Part shown: one piece after another, positions 1 through 11,405 of the stretch
How positions within the stretch are numbered: the first letter of the stretch is position 1
Layout of the letters: each line of letters begins with the position of its first letter
Assembly (NCBI RefSeq): GCF_016097555.1
Contig: NC_054706.1
Coordinates: 78,576,557-78,640,556 of the forward strand
Source of the DNA: Gigantopelta aegis
Lineage: Eukaryota > Mollusca > Gastropoda > Neomphalida > Peltospiridae
Length of the DNA stretch: 64,000 bases
Reading direction: 5' to 3'
Notes under the pieces: generated by a model
The model's database searches: none
What the model saw: the letters and a program-made list of their open reading frames with translations, nothing else
Told to the model about the DNA's origin: nothing
Made by a program: the position numbers and the translations under genes

Positions 1-1579
1 TCAAAAATTTATAACCAAATAAGTTTCAGAGTGTATTAGATTGATGATGTAAACTACACCAAAATTTTTATTTATTGTTCCATATTTACAAAAAAACACA
101 AATAAACATCACTGTATACAAGAAAGTCACACGACATGCTGTCAAAGTTGAAGGTTGTCAACCATGGATTTTACTCATTAGAACATTCGTTTAATAGTAT
201 GTGAATCCACCCCTGGCGCGAATACACTCGACACATCGTTGCCTCATGCTGTTGATCAGACGTCTGAAGAACTCTTGGGGAATGGCCTGCCACTCTGCCA
301 TAAGAAGTTGACCCAGATCATGAAGGTTGGCCGGAGGGGCATGATTATCCCGAACTCTCCTGCCTAATTCGTCCCAGGCGTGCTGTATTGGGGCCAAGTC
401 AGGCGAATATGCTGGCCAATCCATCCTGGCGATACCTTGTTGTCTGAGAAAGTCCGTTACCACCCTGGCGCGGTGGGGTCTGGCATTGTCATCCTGCAGA
501 ACTGCCCCGCCGCCAATCTGCTGAAGGCCTGGGAGAACCAACGGCCAGATAATCTCATTCAGATAGCGGATTCCATTCAGATTGCCATCCACCACATAGA
601 GGGGGTCCTGTGGTGGATAGAGATGCCGCCCCACACCATGACGCTGCCACCACCGAAACGGTGACGTTGTCTAACGTTAACGTCAGCGAAGCGCTCCCCA
701 GGACGTCTGTAGACGCGAACCCGACCGTCGTTGAACTGGAGACTAAAGCTGGACTCATCAGTGAACATCACTCGACCCCACTGAACACGTTACCACCGCA
801 GATGAAGCGTGCACCAGTGACGTCTGGCCGTTCTGTGACGTGGTAGGAGTGGTGGTCGAACAGCCTGGCGACGGCAGCGTAGATTATTGGCTCTCAGACG
901 ATTGCGTATGGTTTGATCAGACACTCGAGTTCCAGTCGTAGTCCGCAGATTGTCACGTAATCGGCGTGCAGTGGTTGTGCGTTGACGTAGAGCCATATTG
1001 GTGATGTAGCGGTCCTCTCTATTTGTAGTGCTTCGGGGTCTTCCCGAACGTGGACGATTTCGAACAGAATTCGTTGCTTGGTACCGTTGCCACAGTCGGC
1101 CAACGACACTCTGACTGACACCAAGTCTCAGAGCAACATTTCTTTGCGTATTGCCATCCTGAAGCCAAGCAATAGCCCTTCCTCGATCTTCGATAGTCAG
1201 TTGAAGTCGTACCATTGTCGAATTTGGAGTGTGCACCGTACACGAACGCAAGCTCCAATTATACGGAAATTCAGCATTGGGAACATGGAATACACGTGCA
1301 AAGCGTGCAAATGAAGCGCTTTGTGAAAAAGCAAGTTATGGGCACTTAGCAGACCTTTCGCTTTCGCCCTAATTTACGTGCAAATTTAAGCATGTTTTCG
1401 CCATTAGAACTAGTCGACAGTGTCAATGACAGTGGATTTTAATTCATTTATGGGTTGCTTAGACCCACTTTCGTCAAAATGGAACAATACCATGCGTGAC
1501 ATTATGGTCTAGCTAATATAATTGACATTCAGAAAATAATGTCGAAAATATCGCCTGACTCTTAAATTCTTTTGAGTAG
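1..1579 (-). mobile_element. Tc1/mariner transposon, family 1 copy 1 (left end cut by window)
   Basis: This matches two other copies in the window (24,898-26,476 and 34,432-36,055) almost base for base. By comparison the window opens about 21 bp inside the left inverted repeat. The right inverted repeat ends cttttgagtag at 1,579 and is followed by TA, the expected Tc1 target duplication. The transposase lies on the minus strand. The flank after 1,580 resembles the intron upstream of the membrane exon in copies B and C, so the element sits in the intron of receptor copy A. Confidence 0.93.
191..1215 (-). pseudogene. Tc1-type DD34E transposase, family 1 copy 1, inactive
   Basis: The enzyme would bind the inverted repeats and cut and paste the element at TA. 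The N-terminal part (from MVRLQLTIEDRGRAIAW) has paired helix-turn-helix DNA-binding regions and the GRPR-type linker. The catalytic part shows FTDES (first Asp), LQDDNARPH (second Asp), WPAYSPDLAPI and a C-terminal RGGFTYY. Comparison with copies 2 and 3 shows three defects: a stop replacing Gln near 788 (W-stop-RVQW instead of WQRVQW), a one-base loss in a G run near 603, and CAG in place of GAG near 380. The last makes the third catalytic residue Gln instead of Glu (APIQHAW against APIENAW). I chose the start at MVRL because it begins the conserved Tc1 N-terminus; an upstream in-frame Met adds 12 unconserved residues. Confidence 0.9.
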
Positions 1580-1633
1580 TATTTTAAAACAACTCGTCGT
1601 GAGGTAAATGATATCTAACGGCCACTCATGTAT

Positions 1634-3260
<1,627 letters not shown>

Positions 3261-3321
3261 TAATATATATATATATGTATGTTCAATGTCATTTTATTGA
3301 AAACAACTATTCTCTTTTCAG

Positions 3322-3437
3322 GCGCATCTGACAGTTATGAAGTGCCTTTCTTTGTTGCGTCCGGGCTCGGGTTAGCGTTCTTAATTCTGGTGGTGGTGCT
3401 GATAGTCGTAATTGTACGAATTCGTCGGCGCAATAAC
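3322..3437 (+). pseudogene. Receptor copy A: transmembrane exon, 3' truncated
   Basis: After a good splice acceptor (tctcttttcag) the exon reads GASDSYEVPFF and then a hydrophobic stretch LGLAFLILVVVLIVVIV closed by RIRRR, a stop-transfer signal for a single membrane pass. It matches the 61-codon exon of copy C until about 3,437. There it jumps to sequence matching the following intron of copies B and C (aataacagccaaca), so the rest of the exon and its splice donor are lost. In-frame translation runs on to a stop at 3,474-3,476. I do not recognise the receptor family. Confidence 0.7.
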
Positions 3438-3828
3438 AGCCAACAGCATCAAGATGAAGTTGTTGATTTTCTTTGAGTTTTACAACTCACCAGCTGGATA
3501 AATAACATAAATAATACAACATAGTTATACAAAAATACAAAATACACATGTGCAAAACAATGGTGGATGTGGTTTATATATAATCATGGACAAATGAAGT
3601 GATATAAGTTACATTTATTACATGAACTATTATCCTGCATTAATCGATCTCAAATTGTATTCGCTTGTACTAAATATTTGCCTAGGTTATTCAGTTCCTT
3701 ATTGTTACCGGTGGTTAATAACTGTATAAAACGATACACACTTGCCCGCTTATAATAATACATTTTTATATATTTACAACGCAAATCTTTGTATTGTGGA
3801 CACTCTAGTATAAAGTGATGTTCATCTT
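3438..3828. other. AT-rich sequence, nothing recognised
   Basis: The first bases match receptor intron sequence. From about 3,448 the sequence departs from copies B and C and returns to them only near 6,937. The short string acagca occurs at both junctions and may be a target duplication. Confidence 0.4.
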
Positions 3829-4431
3829 ATATAGCCTCTATTACAAATATACTTATCTGCCCTTGGTTTTCATCGTGCTAAGCGGTCCCAATTAGCCACT
3901 AAATTATTTCCGGCGCGTTACGCTCCAGTCGCTTGCAACAAAGGCCCTTTGTTACTACTGAATTGTGGAGTAGTTGTCGACTTGTTCTTTTATTTTTTGA
4001 CGTTAATAAAGTTTTCTATTACTATTATTGTTCGTCAGATTGTGTACAATCTCCTTCTTTTACAGAAAAAAAGAGTACAATATGTTTTGTGCTCAACAAA
4101 AATACTTACGAACACATTAAAACGGCACCTTAATAAAGTTTTGATATTTGCAAGTAATATGCATGTGTTTGTGTATATATCACTGTGTACGAATGGAAGT
4201 ACATTAATTCGACTAAATAACTAGCTGCGATTTTCTGTACCGCTAGCTGCATTATTAACTACGACCTATGCAGTAGTTAATAATGAAACTAACGATACAG
4301 AAATTCACTTCCTCGCCTAACAGTAAGGTTTCTACTGTCTGACTCGCAAACAAATCGGAACAGCGAGTCGAGTGTCGTTGTCAGACGGACATAGTGTACC
4401 GGACACAATTTCATTTGTAATTTATTCCATG

Positions 4432-4497
<66 letters not shown>

Positions 4498-4600
4498 GCT
4501 GGCGTAAGAAGCAGGGGGGGGGGGGGGGCAAGTGCCCACCACATTTCAGATATTTTGCTTTATAATAGTGTAAAAGTGTGCATTAGCGTTACACAGAGTA
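3829..4600. repeat. Inverted copy of the 10,735-11,252 block
   Basis: This stretch matches the reverse complement of 10,735-11,252 in copy B and the equivalent part of copy C. The shared order is the 'cttatctgccctt' region, the 'ttgacgttaataaag' region, the 'gctagctgcattattaact' region, a TA run and the G-rich foldback end. It includes, near 4,065, the counterpart of the terminal-exon acceptor of the cysteine-rich gene (ccttcttttacag). In copy A the block therefore faces the same way as the membrane exon; in B and C it faces the opposite way. Confidence 0.8.
4433..4493. repeat. (GT)n(TA)n microsatellite
   Basis: About nine GT units run directly into about 22 TA units. It is the counterpart of the TA runs at 10,817 and 24,849. 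Confidence 0.95.
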
Positions 4601-4784
4601 CATATTCTTTCTGATCGTTCAATGTTTCGATACCTGCCAGATTCTACATTTAATTTATGAGCGCATACTAATCTTACATATTTCTTTTTATATAACGCGT
4701 TTCCTTTGGCAATCTTAAATATATTTGTAATCTAAATTCATTTAATAAATGTTGATATAAAAGTCCTCTAGACGTTGTCATTGT

Positions 4785-6808
4785 TTAGCTGTAACACAAT
4801 TGCTTAAAAGTATCTAATATCCTTTGTTTGGTTATAATGTAGTTACTGTCGTCAACATACGATAAATTCCAAATATAGTTTAATCCAAGTGAATACAATT
4901 CGTGCCTAATGTTAATTATCCAATTATCGTTATAGTGTGCCATTTCTTCATATATTCCCCTTAGAATACAATTTGTAGTGTACGTAATTTTATCCAATAT
5001 TTAAAAATTCTCAGTTTTCTTGTTATTTGAAGTGGAAACCGTCCCAGTTCGCTATAAACAAATTCGTTACACGTTCTTTTTCTTACACCCAATAATCTTT
5101 TACAAAATTGTATATGTACTTTTTCAACATCATGACCCGAGTGAAAGCCCCAAACTTCAGCACCATAACTAAGGATAGAGTTAATATATGTATCAAAAAC
5201 AGCAAGCATTGTTTCGATATTGAAGAAATTGTTCCTGCATACATTCAATATTGAGAATAATGCCTTGCGTCCTTGTTCTGCAAATCGTTTCTGCGTACGT
5301 GCAAATTTACCATTATAGAAAAATAAAACGCCAAGATAAATAAATTCATTTACCACCTCTAGTTCACATCCATTAAAGTACTACTTCTCATTATCTCGTA
5401 ATTTACCTCCGTTTCTAAAAACAACAATTTTAGTTTTATTTGTATTGACAGTTAAATCCCAGTTTTGGGTATAATTAAACAGAGAATTAATCCTTTTTGT
5501 AACCCTTCTGGTTTTTCAGCTAACAGAACATTATCAGGAATATGTTTAACATTTGTATATCGATATAAGGACAGTTGTCTGATATTAGCTGCATATCACA
5601 GTCATTGACATACATATTTTTTGCATATAAAGAAATCAGAAATTACATTATTATATTTTACACAACATTTAACATTTTGATATAACGACCTTATTATAGC
5701 AAGCATTTTCCCACTTACGCCTTGTTTAATTAATTTATACCATACAATTTGTCTATTTACAAAGTCAAATGCTTTTTTGTAGTCAACAAAACAGCAATAA
5801 AGCCGTTTTCGTGCATTACACACTGTTTATTAGGGCCTATAGAACGAAAATTGCATCCACAGTGGACAAATGTTTTCTAAAGCCAAATTGGGCGTCAGTG
5901 ATAATATTATTTTCCATGTCAAAAATACATAATCTTTCATTTAGTATATTTGTGAACAATTTACCTAGGCAGCTAATTAGAGTAATACCTCTATAATTAT
6001 CCGTGTCGTTGGGATTTCCCTTTATAAAAACAGGCATCTAACCAATTATGAGGGGAATGACCGGATTTAAAAAAAAGTATTAAACAATATCAACAAACAT
6101 GGCATCAAAACATTCATGACCATCATAGCCACATGCTTTGTTTTTCTTTAACTCGTGAATATCATTCGATATTTCACTATCGGTGATGTCACTATCTAAT
6201 AAGCTACCCCTGCGCGTGCTGTAACCTAACCGTGGTGCAGGGGTGTAACATTCTCTTTGAGAATGGCCAATACAGCACAAATTGAAATTTTGAGTAAAAG
6301 TCGGTATCTATCTGTGATATTTGTATCTTTGCACAGTTCTTTACACTGTTTTTGTTTAAATCTTGAATTTTTATATTGATGTTGATCATTACCTTATTTG
6401 TTTGCATTACCATAGTCTGACACCCAATAGCCGATGTATTTTTCGTGCTGGGGTGTCGTTAAACATTCATTCATTCATTCATTCTAATAAGCTACACACT
6501 GAGTCATCAGTATAAAGAGTATCATAACTGGTTAAAAAGTTATCTACTTCACTTTTACTTGTTGGTTCGTTTAAAGCCAGATTTAGAAAATGATTATAAA
6601 AGTCGTTATTACTGAGTTCTGATTTAACATTATTTTTACGTTTCTTGAACTGTTTGTGAAATGATTTTGGGTTATGTTTCGGCAAATAATTCAGCTTGTT
6701 GCCTTGTTGAGACTTGTACTGTCGTTTTAGTCTGCGTTCTAAATGTTTGTAAGCATTTTTTGAACTAACAAGTTCTATACGATTTTCTGTTTTATTTCGA
6801 TTAAACAC
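4785..6808 (-). pseudogene. LINE reverse transcriptase, broken in several frames
   Basis: Open stretches at 6,479-6,808, 6,080-6,280, 5,837-6,037, 5,602-5,823, 4,961-5,356 and 4,785-4,997 are successive parts of one reverse transcriptase read on the minus strand. They are separated by stops and frameshifts, and between 6,208 and 6,482 by an inserted retroposon. The catalytic YxDD block should lie between 5,360 and 5,600, where no clean frame is seen. The element cannot retrotranspose itself. Confidence 0.8.
6208..6482 (+). mobile_element. Short retroposon with (ATTC)n tail and 13-bp target duplication
   Basis: The identical string tctaataagctac lies at 6,195-6,207 and 6,483-6,495, a textbook target-site duplication. 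The insert ends with gggtgtcgttaaacattcattcattc. The same 3' end occurs at 40,783-40,829 and 42,560-42,633. It is nested in the LINE and so is younger. Confidence 0.85.
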
Positions 6809-7072
6809 TTTAATTGCCTTTCTGTATTGAGCGTATCGTTCTTTACATATATCATTAAACCAAGGTTTATCTTCTACTTTAACATAACGGTAATTTTGTC
6901 GTTTTCCACTTAAATTTGTTTTGTAAGTTTTAACAGTACAGCACTGACATACAATATATGATCTGCCTCTGAGTAATACTCGGTTTTAACGGATACTGAA
7001 TAGAAAGTGTGTTACTTAATATATCATCTACGACTGAATTACAGTTTCGTTTTGTTTTCAACACAAATACAG

Positions 7073-7248
7073 GAGATAATGGCAGTTTGCAAACCACAGT
7101 AAATACTCCTCAAATGAAGATCGACAGTATTGTCCAGAATGCCAATGGCCGTTCACCCATGACCAGGCCTCAGACCACAATTAATTACACTATGTTTTCT
7201 CATATAGCCCCAGTGGCTGTAGCACTTATATTAATTTACGTCCAATAA
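7073..7248 (+). pseudogene. Receptor copy A: cytoplasmic-tail exon, diverged
   Basis: The acceptor (ttttcaacacaaatacag) and the first codons (GDNGSLQ, then QMKIDSIVQNANGRSPMT) match the tail exon of copies B and C. After SPMT it departs and has no VDSSVNSG repeats. It ends in a hydrophobic stretch (HIAPVAVALILIYVQ) and a TAA that overlaps a possible AATAAA. With the truncated membrane exon 3.6 kb upstream, I regard copy A as a relic. The new hydrophobic C-terminus would be unusual for a cytoplasmic tail. Confidence 0.55.
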
Positions 7249-7571
7249 AAGACCAGCGCGATGAAAATCGATTAGACTGACGTATAGTTAACCTGATAAT
7301 CATGTGTCTGTGACGCGTAAGTCAGCTACAAGTGCAACGGCTGTAAATACCTTTTAGCCGAAAAAGATATTAAAATTTGCTTAAAACCTGGTTTTTGAGG
7401 ATATGTAAGAAATAGTAAGAATATGTAAGAAGCTTTCGCTCGTTAGATACATTTAAAAATAACTCGTTGTGAGATAAATGGTATATATCGGCCACTGATG
7501 TATTATTCTCTCTATATATATATGTATGTTCAATGTCATTTTATTGAAAACAACTCTTTATCTCTTTTCAG

Positions 7572-7753
7572 GCGCATCTGACGTTATGAAATGCCTTTCT
7601 TTGTCATGCTCGGGCTCGGGTTAGCGTTCTTAATTCTGGTCGTGGTGCTGATAGTCGTAATCGTACGAATTTCTCGGCGCAAGAGACAAGTTATGGCCAG
7701 TACAGTCTTTGATGTGGAAAGCCAACGTCTGATAAAACCCGAAACAGCTAAAG
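7572..7753 (+). pseudogene. Receptor copy B: transmembrane exon with frameshift
   Basis: The exon is bounded by the same acceptor (tctcttttcag) and donor (gctaaag|gtaggc) as the intact exon of copy C. It is 182 bp against 183: one C is missing in GCATCTGACGTTATG (copy C has GACCGTTATG). The shift reaches a stop within the membrane stretch, so a transcript that includes this exon cannot make the receptor. The splice sites and the rest of the exon are otherwise near identical to copy C. Confidence 0.75.
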
Positions 7754-8167
7754 GTAGGCGTGTGTAAAGTTATAATAAATGTCGGCATAACATACAACTA
7801 CAGATAGCTGTATGTGGAGTCCTGTTATGTTAGGTACATGTACAGATTTTATCAAATTTAGGTTAACTCAGTGTCGACACATTTTTATTAGTCGAGACTA
7901 AATCGAATTCAAAAGCTGAAACAATTTATTCTATCTCTAAAACCTGGGTGACTGAAAAATAAATAAACAGTCAGTGATAGTCGGGGATTTTGGAAAGTAA
8001 AGTTTTTGTTTTAATTTAATTAATAACAGCCAACAACATTGACATACAATTTATGATCTGCCTCTGAGTAACACTCGGTTTTAACGGATACTGAATAGAA
8101 AGTGTGTTACTTAATATATCATCTACGACTGAATTACAGTTTTGTTTTGTTTTCAACAAAAATACAG

Positions 8168-9423
8168 GAAATACTGGCAATTTGCAAATCGACGAGACGG
8201 ACAGTTCCTACACTGGGAAGAAGCGTTGTCATCCTCAAATGGAGATCGACAGTATTGTCCAGAATGCCAATGGCCGTTCACCCATGACCACAAGCCGCAC
8301 ATCTAAGGGGCGCCAGATCAGTCAGGAAGAGACTGAAAACGACATGGAAATTGTTCGACATCGCAACAATGACGGCCGTGTTGACTCATCAAACAGCGGC
8401 GGTGTTGACTCATCAGTAAACAGCGGCCGTGTTGACTCATCAGTAAACAGCGGCGGTATTGACTCATCAGTAAACAGCGGTGGTGTTGACTCATCAAACA
8501 GCGGCCGTGTTGACTCACCAGTAAACAGCGGCTGTATTGACTCATCAGTAAACAGCGGCGGTGTTGACTCATCAGTAAACAGCGGCCGTGTTGACTCATC
8601 AAACTGCGGCCGTGTTGACTCATCAGTAAACAGCGGCCGTGTTGACTCATCAAACAGCGGCCGTGTTGACTCAACAGTAAATAGCGGCTGTGTTGATTCA
8701 TCAGTAAAAAGCGGCGGTGTTGACTCATCAGTAAACAACGGCGGTGTTGACTCATCAAACAGCGGCGGTGTTGACTCATCAATAAACAGCGGCCGTGTTG
8801 ACTCATCAAACAGCGGCCGTGTTGACTCATCAGTAAACAGCGGCGGTGTTGACTCATCAGTAAACAGCGGCCGTGTTGACTCATCAGTAAACAGCGGCCG
8901 TGTTGACTCATCAAACTGCGGCCGTGTTGACTCATCAGTAAACAGCGGCCGTGTTGACTCATCAAACAGCGGCCGTGTTGACTCGACAGTAAATAGCGAC
9001 TGTGTTGATTCATCAGTAAACAGCGGCGGTGTTGACTCATCAGTAAACAACGGCGGTGTTGACTCATCAAACAGCGGCGGTGTTGACTCATCAGTAAACA
9101 GCGGCCGTGTTGACTCATCAAACAGCGGCCGTGTTGACTCATCAGTAAACAGCGGCGGTGTTGACTCATCAGTAAACAGCGGCGGTGTTGACTCATCAGT
9201 AAACATCGGCCGTGTTGACTCGTCAGTAAACAGCGGCGGTGTTGACTCGTCAGTAAACAGCGGCTGTGTTGACTCTTCAGTAAACAGCAGCGGTGTTGAC
9301 TCATCAGTAAACAGTGGCGGTGTTGACTCATCAGTAAACAGCTGCGGTAGCACAAGATACGAGACCAGAAACGGTTCAGTAGACAAATGTCGGTTTGCTA
9401 GAAAAGAGATTCAAAGTACCTGA
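8168..9423 (+). CDS. Receptor copy B: cytoplasmic-tail exon with 37 VDSSVNSG repeats
   Basis: The acceptor is ttttcaacaaaaatacag at 8,167. The exon reads GNTGNLQIDETDSSYTGKK, then QMEIDSIVQNANGRSPMTT and RQISQEETENDMEIVRHRNN. From about 8,374 follow 37 units of 8-9 residues (GRVDSSVNS, GGVDSSVNS, GRVDSSNS and variants), and it ends ARKEIQST. Entry phase 1 matches the phase-1 donor of the membrane exon. The C-terminus differs from copy C, consistent with a frameshift after NGS. No catalytic domain or known tail motif is recognised; the tail is Ser/Asp/Asn-rich and probably disordered. Because the upstream exon is frameshifted, this is likely a gene relic, although the exon itself is open. Confidence 0.6.
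8374..9348. repeat. 24/27-bp coding minisatellite with higher-order structure
   Basis: There are 37 units of 27 bp (ggcgtgttgactcatcag type) or 24 bp, all in frame. Variant units recur in order (SSNCG, SSVNS, SSNSG, DSTVN, C-VDSS, VNNG), so units 9-19 match units 21-31. This marks a duplication of about 12 units. The unit length is a multiple of three, so long open frames also appear on the minus strand. Confidence 0.95.
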
Positions 9424-9584
9424 ATCGGCAGACACAGCACAACACAAACGAAATGCTAGCAGACCTCCACAACAAGCTCAACACGATTCCTCCATGTCAG
9501 GACAAGGAGGGAAAACATGCCGAAACAGTTTACTCATGAACGTCGGCTATAATGTTGACAATCTATAAACGTGTTCTTACAGTT

Positions 9585-9833
9585 TGTTTGTTTTGTTTAA
9601 CGACACCACTAGGACACATTGATTATTGGATGTCAAACATTTTGACGTGTAATCTGAGATAGGAAACGCGCTACATTTTTTCAATAATAGCAAGTGATCT
9701 TTTATAAGAACCATCCCACAAACAGGACAGCACATACGACGGCTCGGGACGGATATAGCAGTTGTGGTGCACTGTCAGGAACGAGAGGTAGCCCCATGGC
9801 CCGCCGATGGGGATCTATCCCAGACCGATATAA
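9585..9833 (-). mobile_element. tRNA-headed SINE (same insertion as 23,405-23,652)
   Basis: The reverse complement carries the body 'gtgcaccacaact...cttataaaagatcacttgct...' and the tail 'tagtggtgtcgttaaacaaaac', as in the P4HA introns. Copies B and C share it at the same position after the tail-exon stop, so it predates the duplication. Confidence 0.85.
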
Positions 9834-10671
9834 ACGTTTTGTAAACCTATAACAGAAGACAGTTTTCTAGGTGTTTACTGTACTGGTACAATTCATTCCA
9901 TGTATACGAGCCTGAATTACGAGCCTGAGGCTTTTCCAAGTTACATTGTGTTGGAAAGTTTTCGTTTTTTACGGAATATACCGAGTCTACTATATCAAAC
10001 ATTAAATCGTCACTGCGAACGATGTCAACGACAGCTATCATTGCCTGTGCACGTGCGAGTGTTGTCAGTTACACTTATTATTATTGACAGAACAATTGAT
10101 AAAGTATATGTTTTAACTTGTTTCAGAATATAATAGTATTTATTGGTTAAACTTTTAATAGGACCTCTGAGTCTGTGTAATTAATTCCGGCCTGTGTGAT
10201 ATTGGCTCATATTAACACATGATACTAGCTGACATTATTGTATGATATTCACACAATATTCTACTACGTTATTATAGTGATTTACTCTGTATGGTTTAGA
10301 AATATTGTTGTTATCAACATTATCTGTTTCATAATTAGATAGTGATAGTAAATAGTGACTAACATAATAATTATAATTTAATTACAACAGTTTGTAATAA
10401 AACTAAAATAAATTCTGTTTCCTTCTTTTGTGTTGTTATTATTGTTTGCATCATATGATAACATGTTTTTAAAGTGCAATTTAAGCAAGTTGTTTTTTAA
10501 CGAAATTCGGTCGCGGGCCATTCAAACGTCTTGCTGTGAGTGGCCCGATTGGCCAGTCAAAACAATTTTACCTCCTCCACAAAGAAAACCCCAGTAGCAA
10601 CAACAAATCTGCCCCCAAATAAACAATAGCCTACAAAACAAGCCGCGCGCGCGCGCACATACACACACAGA
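9834..10671. other. Shared 3' flank of the receptor copies, nothing coding
   Basis: AT-rich sequence matching 23,653-24,690 of copy C apart from small insertions. No coding frame is convincing. Confidence 0.5.
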
Positions 10672-10823
10672 TATATTAGTGGCGCAGGAAGGTGCCAAAA
10701 AGTGTGGGGAGGGGCCACACTTTTATATACACACACTTTTACACTATTATAAAGCATAATTTCTGAAAAGTAGGGGGCACATGTCCCCCTTGCCCCCTGC
10801 TTCCTACGCCAGTGAATATATAT
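10672..10823. mobile_element. Foldback (MITE-like) element next to a TA run
   Basis: The ends are imperfect inverted repeats: tattagtggcgcaggaag at the left and cttcctacgccagtgaat at the right. The interior holds a second palindrome around gtgtggggagggg/ccacac. The same element is at about 24,690-24,848, and one end of it at 4,495-4,530. A TA run adjoins every copy. Confidence 0.6.
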
Positions 10824-11011
10824 ATATATATATAATGGAATGCTTAATGACTGTGCATAATATTAATAATTGCAGGTAGATAGTCGATCGTAACTATTAA
10901 ATTACACATGAAATTGTGTCCGTTACACTATGTCCGTCTGACAGTGACACAGCATAGGTCGTAGTTAATAATGCAGCTAGCGGTACAGAAAATCGCAGTT
11001 AAGTCATTTAT

Positions 11012-11034
11012 TCAAAACATGTACATTTTCTTTT
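11012..11034 (-). CDS. Cysteine-rich gene, copy B: candidate terminal exon
   Basis: Read on the minus strand, a strong acceptor (tctgcttcttttccag) is followed in phase 1 by (E)KKMYMF and TGA. An AATAAA overlaps the stop region (TTTTGAATAAATG). The phase matches the phase-1 donor of the cysteine-rich exon 260 bp upstream. Copy C has a longer version of this end. Splicing is predicted only from sequence. Confidence 0.4.
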
Positions 11035-11297
11035 CTGGAAAAGAAGCAGATTGCACACAATCTGACAAACAATAATAGTAATAGAAAACTTTATTAACGT
11101 CAAAAAATAAAAGAACAAGTCCTCAATTCAGTACTAACAAAGGACCTTTGTTGCAAGCGGCTTGAGCGTAGACGCGCCGCAAATAATTTAGTGGCTAATT
11201 GGGGTCGCTTGGCGCTCTATAAAACAAGGGCAGATAAGTATGTTTCTAATAGAGGCTATTAACAAACTAGATAACAATTCGTTAAAGTCAGGCTTAC

Positions 11298-11405
11298 CTC
11301 CCTTTGCTGGAACAAGACTACATTTAGAGATTTCCAAGTCACACTTGCAGCCTTTCTTGACGGTCTTCCCTACCTCGATACAGCGTCCATACCCATCACT
11401 GCAAG
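11298..11405 (-). CDS. Cysteine-rich module exon, copy B (phase 1-1)
   Basis: On the minus strand the acceptor gctactgtccacag and donor GGGAG|gtaagc bound exactly 108 bp (36 codons), entering and leaving in phase 1. It encodes CSDGYGRCIEVGKTVKKGCK followed by CDLEISKCSLVPAKGG, with cysteines spaced C-x6-C-x10-C-x-C-x6-C. Symmetric 1-1 exons are typical of shuffled extracellular modules (known), so a secreted or extracellular Cys-rich domain is inferred. I do not recognise the fold. No upstream exon or signal peptide is found. Confidence 0.55.

Larger units (their letters stand above)
4640..6935 (-). mobile_element. Non-LTR retrotransposon (LINE, Jockey/CR1-like), 5' truncated
   Basis: Minus-strand fragments give a non-LTR reverse transcriptase. 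The upstream linker has SLLDSDITDSEISNDIHELKKNKACG. The RT core shows NYRGITLISCLGKLFTNIL, ITDAQFGFRK and the FVDYKKAFD block carrying the first catalytic Asp. The C-terminal part contains LGVLFFYNGKF and SILSYGAEVWGF. The endonuclease domain is absent, so the element is 5' truncated at about 6,935, where receptor intron sequence resumes. The 3' limit near 4,640 is approximate. Confidence 0.8.

Noticed and set aside
8318-9386. Long minus-strand open frames (345 and 354 residues) across the tail-repeat array
   Set aside because: The repeat unit is a multiple of three and lacks stops on both strands. The plus frame has splice-site, phase and paralogue support; the minus frames have none.
10557-10757. 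66-residue minus-strand frame in copy B and its 122-residue relative in copy C
   Set aside because: Lies over a foldback element and dinucleotide runs, without conserved frame between the copies.
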